The position numbers were made by a program, and so were the translations under genes. Positions 6,750 to 11,798 of a stretch of 11,798 nucleotides of DNA are shown here, piece by piece. The notes beneath the pieces are model-generated. The model worked only from the letters and a program-made list of their open reading frames with translations. It was not told where the DNA came from and ran no database searches. This DNA comes from an uncultured Limosilactobacillus sp. (lineage in GTDB: Bacteria > Bacillota > Bacilli > Lactobacillales > Lactobacillaceae): positions 1-11,798 of the forward strand of contig NZ_CAKPXS010000050.1 in assembly GCF_934202235.1 (NCBI RefSeq), in the 5' to 3' direction. The number at the start of each line of letters is the position of its first letter. Position 1 is the first letter of the stretch.

Positions 6750-6778
6750 TTGAAGCGCTTTAATTTATCCCTTAAAAT
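6750..6778 (+). promoter_or_regulatory. alsSD promoter overlapping a cre-like near-palindrome
   Basis: TTGAAG (6750-6755) and TAAAAT (6773-6778) are 17 bases apart, a good SigA promoter that would start transcription near 6785. The -35 box overlaps ATTGAAGCGCTTTAAT (6749-6764), which is symmetrical except at one base pair and is centred on AAGCGCTT. The core resembles the catabolite-control (cre) core AGCGCT, but the flanks match the CcpA consensus only partly. Binding by CcpA or by a pathway regulator is inference; repression would be expected from a site at this position. Confidence 0.6.
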
Positions 6779-6818
6779 ATCATCAATAACACTATGGATA
6801 GAGAAAGGGTTGGCTATA

Positions 6819-8498
6819 ATGGCAAAGAAAATGTATGGTGCCGACGTCGTTGTCGACAGTCTCCGTAAACATCATGTGGGACTGGTCTTTGGGATTCCGG
6901 GGGCTAAGATCGACCGGCTGTTTGAATCGCTGGAAGACGGAACCGTCAATAATCCTAAATTAATCGTTACCCGCCATGAACAAAACGCAATCTTCATGGC
7001 ACAGGCCTACGCCCGCCTCACCGGCAAAACCGGGGTCACCATTTCGACTTCTGGCCCCGGCGTTGGCAACTTAACAACCGGCCTGATGACCGCCAGTGCA
7101 GAAGGCGATGCCGTTTTGGCAATTGGTGGCCAGGTTCAGCGAAAAGACCTGCACCGGGCAACTCACCAGTCAGCCCCGTCGACAATGATCATGTCGCCAA
7201 TCACTAACTATGCGGCCGAAATCCAGGACCCAGAAAACATCTCTGAAATCATGGCCAACGCTTTTGAGGCCAGCCAGGGTCCGCGGCACGGCGGCGCCTT
7301 TGTCAGCCTGCCACAAGACGTGGATGATGCAGTCGTTAAACAAGAACCGCTCCCGTACTACAATGGTGCCCAGCAGGGCCCGGCAGCGCAGCAGGCCCTC
7401 TGCCATTTGGCAACGTTGATTTCACAAGCCAAATTACCAGTCCTGCTCGTTGGTCTCCGCGGTGCCGATGACCGGACCGCTGCCGCCTTGCGAAACCTGA
7501 TGAAGAACTACCACCTGCCAGTCGTTGAAACCTACCAAGCGGCCGGTCTGGTTCCGCGGGAACTAGAACACGTGTCCTACTTCGGCCGGGTGGGCCTCTT
7601 CCGCAACCAGGTCGGTGACCGCTTGCTGTCAGCCAGTGACCTAGTCGTCACCGTTGGCTACGACCCAATTGAATATGAACCACGGAACTGGAACAAGGAA
7701 GGCCACCTGCGGATTGTTGACCTCGACACAACCGCCGCGCAAATTGACAATAACTTCCAGCCGGAAATGCAGCTGGTCGGTGACCTGGCCGAAAGTCTGG
7801 ACAACCTCGACAAATTACTCAGCGGCTACCAGTTACCAGCTGATGCCACGAAGCGTTTCGCACAGTTCCGCTCTGAACTCGTCCAGGAGGACAAGATTGA
7901 CAAGCCGTCTGCTAATGGTAAGACCAGTCACCCGCTCGCAGTCGTCGAAGCGCTGCAAAAGCAAGTGAACGACGACACCATCGTGACGGTTGATGTCGGT
8001 TCACACTATATCTGGATGGCCCGTCACTTCCGCTGCTACAAACCGCGTCACCTGCTGATGTCCAACGGGATGCAGACACTGGGGGTTGCCCTCCCGTGGG
8101 CGATGGTTGCGGCGCTACTCCATCCGGAGAAGAAAACCCTGGCTGTTTGTGGTGACGGTGGGTTCCTCTACTCGGGTGCTGAATTAGCTACCGCCGTGGC
8201 TCACCACCTGAACCTGGTGATGGTGGTCTGGAACGATGGGGGCCACTACGACATGGTTCGTTTCCAAGAAGAACTCAAATACGACAAACCAGCCGGGATC
8301 AAGTTCGGTGAAGTCGACATTGTGAAGTACGCTGAATCCTTCGGCGCCACTGGCTTGCGGGTCAACCAGCCTGACGATCTGGGGAAGGTCTTAAAGAAGG
8401 CCTTTGCCACCGATGGACCGGTCGTCGTCGACGTTCCTGTGGACTACAGTCACAATAAGGAATTAGCAGCCAGCCTGGTTGACTCGGCTCTGGGCTAG
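6819..8498 (+). CDS. alsS: Acetolactate synthase, catabolic
   Basis: This ThDP-dependent cytosolic enzyme condenses two pyruvates into 2-acetolactate with loss of CO2, the first step of the acetoin/diacetyl route. The 559 residues match the family length. The N-terminal ThDP-Pyr domain has GIPGAKID (25-32) and RHEQ with the catalytic Glu54. The central domain has the block FRNQ.GD followed by VTVGYDPIEYEPRNWN, which is typical of catabolic AlsS rather than the anabolic IlvB. The C-terminal ThDP-PP domain has GDGG (445-448) leading to Asn472, the metal/ThDP-binding motif. No regulatory small subunit (ilvN) follows, which also fits the catabolic enzyme. I place the start at the ATG preceding AKKMYGADV: it has GAAAGGG nine bases upstream and gives the standard N-terminus. 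The same frame is open back to 6696, but that extension covers the promoter. The neighbouring decarboxylase gene starts 14 bases after the stop. Confidence 0.95.
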   Translation: MAKKMYGADVVVDSLRKHHVGLVFGIPGAKIDRLFESLEDGTVNNPKLIVTRHEQNAIFMAQAYARLTGKTGVTISTSGPGVGNLTTGLMTASAEGDAVLAIGGQVQRKDLHRATHQSAPSTMIMSPITNYAAEIQDPENISEIMANAFEASQGPRHGGAFVSLPQDVDDAVVKQEPLPYYNGAQQGPAAQQALCHLATLISQAKLPVLLVGLRGADDRTAAALRNLMKNYHLPVVETYQAAGLVPRELEHVSYFGRVGLFRNQVGDRLLSASDLVVTVGYDPIEYEPRNWNKEGHLRIVDLDTTAAQIDNNFQPEMQLVGDLAESLDNLDKLLSGYQLPADATKRFAQFRSELVQEDKIDKPSANGKTSHPLAVVEALQKQVNDDTIVTVDVGSHYIWMARHFRCYKPRHLLMSNGMQTLGVALPWAMVAALLHPEKKTLAVCGDGGFLYSGAELATAVAHHLNLVMVVWNDGGHYDMVRFQEELKYDKPAGIKFGEVDIVKYAESFGATGLRVNQPDDLGKVLKKAFATDGPVVVDVPVDYSHNKELAASLVDSALG

Positions 8499-8512
8499 AA
8501 GGAGGCCTTTTC

Positions 8513-9229
8513 ATGAACACCTTATACGAACATGGAACCCTGGCCATGCTGATGGCCAAGAACCTGGCCGGCACTATTACCCTCAAAGAGTTGTTAAAAC
8601 ATGGCAGCTGTGGGCTCGGCACTTTCGAGGGCTTGGACGGCGAAGTAATGATCCTCGACAACGAGGTTTACCAGGCTGATTCGACTGGCAAGGTCCACCA
8701 CATCACGGACATGTCAACCACCCTGCCCTTTGCCTCGGTGCACTTCCCCCAGGACACCCATGATGTTGACTTAAAGGACGTTAACTTTGACCTCCTTAAT
8801 GGTGACTTTGTCCACGACCACCAGTTGCAAAACGTCTTTGCGGCGCTCCGCCTGCACGGAACCTTAGCCGACGTCCTCATCCGCATTGCCCCGAAACAAG
8901 AGCGACCGTACCCCAGTCTACTAGAAGTTGCCAAGGGGCAACCAACCTTTACCCGCCAAAATATTACTGGAACCGTCTTTGGTTACTATGCCCCCGCAGC
9001 TTTCGGTAGCATTACCGCCGCTGGCTGGCACCTGCACTTTATGAGTGATGACCACCAGTTTGAGGGGCACTTGTTGAGCTTTAACGCCCCACAAATGAGT
9101 GGTAATTACGAAGTGTTCGACCAGCTTAACCAGCACTTCCCGGTTAGTGACGATGAATTCCGACAATCCGATGTTGACCTGGATTCTCTCCGGGAGGGCA
9201 TTGCCCAGTCAGAAGGGCACCAGGGATAA
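8513..9229 (+). CDS. alsD: Alpha-acetolactate decarboxylase
   Basis: This 238-residue zinc enzyme decarboxylates 2-acetolactate to acetoin, completing with AlsS the conversion of two pyruvates to a neutral product. The family's zinc ligands are visible as HLH (His173, His175) in AAGWHLHF and His186 in FEGHLLSF. Glu184 lies in the same motif, and GLGTFEGLDGEVMILD (34-49) is the conserved N-terminal block with the catalytic-site Glu. The length is standard and no signal peptide is present, so the enzyme is cytosolic. The start is fixed by AAGGAGG immediately after the alsS stop, so both genes are read from one transcript. The product prevents build-up of acetolactate, which can chemically oxidise to diacetyl. 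Confidence 0.95.
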   Translation: MNTLYEHGTLAMLMAKNLAGTITLKELLKHGSCGLGTFEGLDGEVMILDNEVYQADSTGKVHHITDMSTTLPFASVHFPQDTHDVDLKDVNFDLLNGDFVHDHQLQNVFAALRLHGTLADVLIRIAPKQERPYPSLLEVAKGQPTFTRQNITGTVFGYYAPAAFGSITAAGWHLHFMSDDHQFEGHLLSFNAPQMSGNYEVFDQLNQHFPVSDDEFRQSDVDLDSLREGIAQSEGHQG

Positions 9230-9237
9230 CATTAAAC

Positions 9238-9273
9238 AAACCACTAACGACCGCCGTTAGTGGTTTTCTTTTT
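9238..9273. terminator. Bidirectional terminator between alsD and tetR
   Basis: AAACCACTAACG (9238-9249) and CGTTAGTGGTTT (9255-9266) form a perfect 12-base stem with a five-base ACCGC loop. It is followed by a T-rich tail (TTTTCTTTTT) on the plus strand and TTTGTTT on the minus strand. The stop codon of the convergent tetR gene lies inside the right arm. It should end transcription from both sides. Confidence 0.93.
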
Positions 9274-9820
9274 GGCGTAATGCCTGGTAGCCACCGTTAA
9301 CAAATTTTTGGATCATTTTCACATCCCGGAACCACTCCGGCGAGCGAGTAAAATGGTGGCGCTTATTAATCGCTAGGGAGCCATGAAGGATGTACGTAAA
9401 CAGGCTGCTAGCTTCTTCCTTGCTCAGCCCCGTTCGCAGCATAATTTGTGGAACTGCCCGTCCCTGTTCATGGCGAGCAATCCGGGCAACGACGTATTCA
9501 CTTAAATCCGGGTCCATTAAGAGTCGCCGGTACTTTGCTGAACCAGCAATGCGTTGGCAGGCCGGCAGCATTGACCCTTCCTCATCGTCTAGCCGCAGTG
9601 GTTGGTTAAACATCAACGCCTGGTCGAGGACTGCGTTTAAGACCTCGTTGAGGTTGGCGTAATGTAAGTAAAATGTCGACCGGGTAATTTCCGCTTGCCG
9701 GCATAGTTGCGCAACAGTAATCTTAGCGAACGGCTGCTGGTCAATTAATTCCAAAAAAGCTGTTTGAATAACGTTCAGCGTATAAATGGTCCGTCGATCC
9801 GTCTTTCTTTCCCCACTCAT
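9257..9820 (-). CDS. TetR-family transcriptional regulator
   Basis: This 187-residue one-component regulator has an N-terminal three-helix DNA-binding domain and an alpha-helical ligand and dimerisation domain. The helix-turn-helix is at about residues 33-54 (KITVAQLCRQAEITRSTFYLHY), with the FYLHYANLNEVL signature (50-61). Residues 70-187 are divergent and the ligand cannot be guessed. I set the start at the ATG encoding MSGERKTD because an AAAGGAGGA site lies seven bases upstream. The frame is also open for 17 more codons upstream, but they include an internal Shine-Dalgarno and no ribosome site of their own. It is divergent from the sirtuin-like gene with overlapping promoters, so that gene and itself are the natural targets. 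It is convergent to alsD, so control of alsSD is possible but less supported. Its stop lies in the shared terminator. Confidence 0.9.
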   Translation of the reverse strand: MSGERKTDRRTIYTLNVIQTAFLELIDQQPFAKITVAQLCRQAEITRSTFYLHYANLNEVLNAVLDQALMFNQPLRLDDEEGSMLPACQRIAGSAKYRRLLMDPDLSEYVVARIARHEQGRAVPQIMLRTGLSKEEASSLFTYILHGSLAINKRHHFTRSPEWFRDVKMIQKFVNGGYQALRQKENH

Positions 9821-9856
9821 TGTAACGTCCTCCTTTGAAAATCCACGACACATTTC

Positions 9857-9892
9857 GCTAGCTGTCCACAACTACACAGCTAGCTTTTTTTT
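9857..9892 (+). terminator. Hairpin plus T8, terminator-like or TetR operator, upstream of tetR
   Basis: GCTAGCTGT (9857-9865) and ACAGCTAGC (9876-9884) are perfect nine-base arms around a ten-base loop, followed directly by eight Ts (9885-9892). On the plus strand this is a complete intrinsic terminator, although no plus-strand gene ends here. It lies in the leader of the divergent tetR, 37 bases upstream of its start. The symmetric arms could equally be half-sites for the TetR dimer. Both roles are inference. Confidence 0.5.
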
Positions 9893-9936
9893 GTACTTAA
9901 GTTCGCGGTGATAATTCGGTACACTGTTTTTAAAAG

Positions 9937-9965
9937 TTCATTACATGTGTCTTTAATTATACAAT
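9937..9965 (+). promoter_or_regulatory. Candidate promoter of the sirtuin-like gene
   Basis: TTCATT (9937-9942) and TACAAT (9960-9965) are 17 bases apart. The -10 matches five of six positions and the -35 is weak. The leader would be short, about 20 bases, with the AAGGAAG ribosome site near the 5' end. The box overlaps the tetR promoter on the other strand. Confidence 0.35.
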
Positions 9966-9983
9966 CTGTCAGAAAGGAAGCAA
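9956..9983 (-). promoter_or_regulatory. Candidate tetR promoter
   Basis: On the minus strand TTGCTT (9978-9983) and a perfect TATAAT (9956-9961) are 16 bases apart. This would start transcription near 9949, giving a tetR leader of about 130 bases that contains the 9857-9884 palindrome. It occupies the same bases as the sirtuin-gene promoter and ribosome site, so the two genes would interfere or be co-regulated. Confidence 0.45.
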
Positions 9984-9990
9984 CTACGAA

Positions 9991-11682
9991 ATGAGTGATT
10001 TTAATAATGCCAAAGCCCTAATTAATGATGCCGATGCACTTCTAATTAGTGCCAGCAACGGCCTGTCAATCAGCGAAGGTTACAACATTTTTGCCGATAA
10101 CGAGGCCTTTAAAAAATACTTTAGTCGGTTTACCAAATTATACGGCGTCCACAGTATTATCCAGGGAGCACTCGGTAAACTACCGCAGAAAGCGCATGAC
10201 GAGTTCATTGAACAACTGCAAAAGTACCTGGTCGAAGACTATTCGCCAACGGCAGCCTTTGCCGCTCTAAAGGAACTCATCGGCAACCGTAACTACTTTG
10301 TCATCACTTCCAACGCCGATACCCACTTCCAGCTTAACGGTTTTTCCGCTGAGAAGATCTGGGAGGTAGAAGGCAACTTCTTCGATAACCAGCAAAACTC
10401 CCCTGATTGGAAGCACCAGCAGGCTAATTTCGAAAAATTCCTGAATAAGTACGCAGCTAAAAAGGTGGTTCAACTCGAATTAGGGATCGGCAAACAAAAC
10501 CAGTTAATTAAGGCACCCTTGATGCAGATCATTGGCCAGTTACCTTCATGGACATACGTCACCCTTAACCTGCCAGCAGAATTATCTGCCAACCCCACTA
10601 TTAAGCAGCGGTCGGTAATGGTTGGCGGTGACATTACCGCTAGTCTCTCCCAGCTCGTCAAGGCAACCCCCAATGAGGATTTCATTAAGCAACTAGCCAA
10701 GCGCCAAAACGAGTTTGACTACGAGAAACTGGTTATGAAAACCCAGATGAATTACAGCAATTACTATGGCGTTTACGCCCAGGGCGGCACTGCTGAACCG
10801 TTAAGCGAACAGCCACCAATGTCGTACGACGAACAGGTGAAGTTGTTCGCCACGAAAATCAAGGAAGCTGACCACATCATTGTTGGTGGGGCATCCGGCT
10901 TATCGGCCGCTGGTGGTGGCGACTTTTACTACACCGATTCACCATCGTTCAAGCAGTACTTTGGAAAGTTTGCCAAAAAGTATGGTTTTAAGGGTGCCTT
11001 TGCAGGGATGCAATACCACTGGCAGAGTCGCGAAGAGTTTTGAGGCTTTTTAGCAACCTTCCTGCACACTACCCAGCATGCACCACTCCGTAGTCCCTAC
11101 CGTTCCCTGCAACGGCTCCTCAAGGATAAGGATTACTTCATCCTAACGACTAATCAGGACACCCAGGCCATCAAGGCCTTCCCCGAAAACCTGGTCGCAG
11201 AGATTCAGGGTGACCACCGTTACTTCCAGTGTTCACGTCAATGTACCGATGACATTTGGGATGCCGTTAAGCCGGTTGAAGAGATGGTCAAGGCAATGGG
11301 TGATGGGACAGCCATCCCCACCGAAATGATTCCCCGCTGCCCGCACTGCGGTGCCGAAGCTTTCCCGTGGGTCCGTGGTTACGGCAACTTCCTGGAAGGC
11401 AGTAAGTACCACCAGGAATACAAAAAGATGACCGACTACCTCAAGAAGAATATGCACGATGGGAAAGTCCTCTTCCTCGAACTTGGTGTTGGTCGAATGA
11501 CCCCGATGTTTATCCAGGAACCATTCTGGGAACTGACTGCCCAGCTACCAGACGCCTACGACATCATGGTCAACCGTGACTACCAATTTTTACCGAAAAA
11601 GATTGAGCATAAGGGGCTCGCAATCAAGGATGATATCGACCGGGTACTCAAGGATGTTGCGACCGAATTAAATGCCGATTAA
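9991..11682 (+). pseudogene. Tandem class M-like sirtuin (Sir2 superfamily), broken by an in-frame TGA
   Basis: The frame spans 563 codons with one internal stop, TGA at codon 351 (11041-11043). It is made of two related Sir2-type domains. The N-terminal copy (about 1-225) has ISASNGLSISEGYN (19-32), FVITSNADTHFQ (103-114) and LELGIGKQNQLI (162-173). The C-terminal copy (about 285-563) has IVGGASGLSAAGGGDFYY (297-314), FILTTNQDTQ (383-392), IQGDHRYFQC (405-414) and LELGVGRMTP (496-505), plus a four-Cys zinc ribbon: Cys414, Cys418, Cys450, Cys453. The N-terminal copy has no such cysteines. TTNxD, QGD..(F/W)QC and LELGVG are features of SirTM, the class M sirtuins that ADP-ribosylate lipoylated carrier proteins in some pathogens. 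The usual partners (macrodomain protein, GcvH-like, lipoate ligase) are absent here. The TGA falls just after SREEF, where family members have Trp, and the frame continues cleanly for 212 codons, so it looks like a single recent TGG-to-TGA change. A 350-residue truncated product is possible. The start has AAGGAAG upstream. Confidence 0.82.
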
Positions 11683-11693
11683 GTTTTATCCAT

Positions 11694-11722
11694 AAAAAGA
11701 CCGTCAACGTTGTACAGCAACG
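11694..11722 (+). terminator. Remnant of the sirtuin-gene terminator, cut by an IS
   Basis: AAAAAGACCGTCAACGTTG (11694-11712) has the form of a terminator's left arm, twelve bases after the sirtuin stop. After a five-base loop the right arm starts (CAACG, 11718-11722), but IS-like sequence then begins instead of the expected TTGACGGTCTTTTT. Only a six-base stem (ACGTTG/CAACGT) remains, and no T-run follows. Confidence 0.5.
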
Positions 11723-11798
11723 TGAAGTGCAATAAAAAAGTTAGACAAAATTAGACAATTAAGCTGCTAAGGCATGATTTCGGTATTCTACTGGGGTC
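11723..11798 (-). mobile_element. End of an IS3-family insertion sequence, running off the right edge
   Basis: The element begins at about 11723 with TGAAGTGCAATAAAAAAG, in the TG...CA style of IS3-family ends. It contains two TTAGACAA repeats (11741-11748 and 11751-11758) just inside the tip. It encloses the stop and last codons of a transposase gene on the minus strand. The exact boundary is inferred from the broken terminator hairpin beside it. The rest of the IS lies outside the window. Confidence 0.75.
11759..11798 (-). CDS. IS3-family transposase (OrfB), C-terminal end only
   Basis: Only the last twelve codons and the TAA are present. They read TPVEYRNHALAA, a C-terminus typical of the IS3-family OrfB integrase-type transposase (DDE, rve domain), whose proteins often end in a (S/T)P.EYR motif. 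The reading frame ends directly inside the terminal repeat region, as is usual for these elements. The catalytic domain lies beyond the window edge, so intactness cannot be judged. Confidence 0.8.
   Translation of the reverse strand, partial: TPVEYRNHALAA

Noticed and set aside
6696..6818. A 41-codon N-terminal extension of alsS in the same open frame
   Set aside because: It covers the promoter boxes and the palindrome, has no ribosome site, and the extra residues are not like AlsS. The ATG at 6819 has a ribosome site and gives the normal family start.
9821..9871. A 17-codon longer start for the TetR regulator
   Set aside because: The extension contains the strong AAAGGAGGA ribosome site and has none upstream; the start at 9820 matches the usual short TetR N-terminus.
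11041..11043. TGA read as selenocysteine, pyrrolysine or reassigned Trp
   Set aside because: No selenocysteine-insertion-like hairpin is evident after it, the codon family position is Trp rather than Cys, and lactobacilli use TGA as stop (the Mrr-side and other genes show no internal TGA). A mutation or sequencing error is simpler.
11740..11759. Two TTAGACAA repeats taken as a start of a CRISPR or iteron array
   Set aside because: Only two copies, 10 bases apart, inside the terminal region of an IS3-family element.

Overview
The window looks like a piece of a heterofermentative lactic acid bacterium chromosome, most likely a Limosilactobacillus or close relative. This rests on strong AGGAGG-type ribosome sites, an alsS-alsD acetoin operon, lactobacillus-like protein sequences (HigA, MarC, TetR), and the tail of an IS3-family element of the kind common in that group. 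Base composition by eye is moderate to fairly high in GC over the metabolic genes (6300-9250) and clearly more AT-rich over the first 2.3 kb. Genus is an inference; species cannot be read from the sequence.

Layout. (1) 1-2330, accessory-looking: a solitary HigA-type antitoxin/regulator (minus strand) diverges from a 583-residue GIY-YIG nuclease + DUF2075 P-loop helicase fusion (plus strand), which ends in a terminator shared with the convergent gene. (2) 2333-5096, minus strand: a tight run of three genes, transcribed as Mrr-like restriction endonuclease, then a multi-pass membrane protein, then diaminopropionate ammonia-lyase. (3) 5097-6671, plus strand: a MarC-family membrane protein and a MazG-like nucleotide pyrophosphohydrolase, the latter closed by a clean terminator. 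(4) 6750-9273: alsS (acetolactate synthase) and alsD (acetolactate decarboxylase), with their own promoter, whose -35 box overlaps an AAGCGCTT-centred near-palindrome, and a bidirectional terminator shared with the convergent tetR gene. (5) 9257-11682: a TetR-family regulator diverges from a large two-domain class M-like sirtuin gene that is broken by one in-frame TGA at codon 351. (6) 11694-11798: the left arm of the sirtuin gene's terminator, then the end of an IS3-family insertion sequence that runs off the right edge.

How the genes work together. AlsS condenses two pyruvates to acetolactate and AlsD decarboxylates it to acetoin, disposing of excess pyruvate without further acidification. 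The GIY-YIG/DUF2075 protein and the Mrr-like enzyme are both nucleic-acid-attacking proteins of types often found in genome defence. They lie 2 kb apart on either side of an otherwise metabolic gene and may mark a small defence/accessory island; that is inference.

The most interesting items are the tandem sirtuin gene (a zinc-less N-terminal copy fused to a zinc-ribbon C-terminal copy, with a single TGA where Trp is expected), the GIY-YIG/DUF2075 gene facing a toxin-less HigA regulator, and an IS that appears to have landed inside a terminator hairpin. I see no wholly new multi-gene system that can be claimed from sequence alone.
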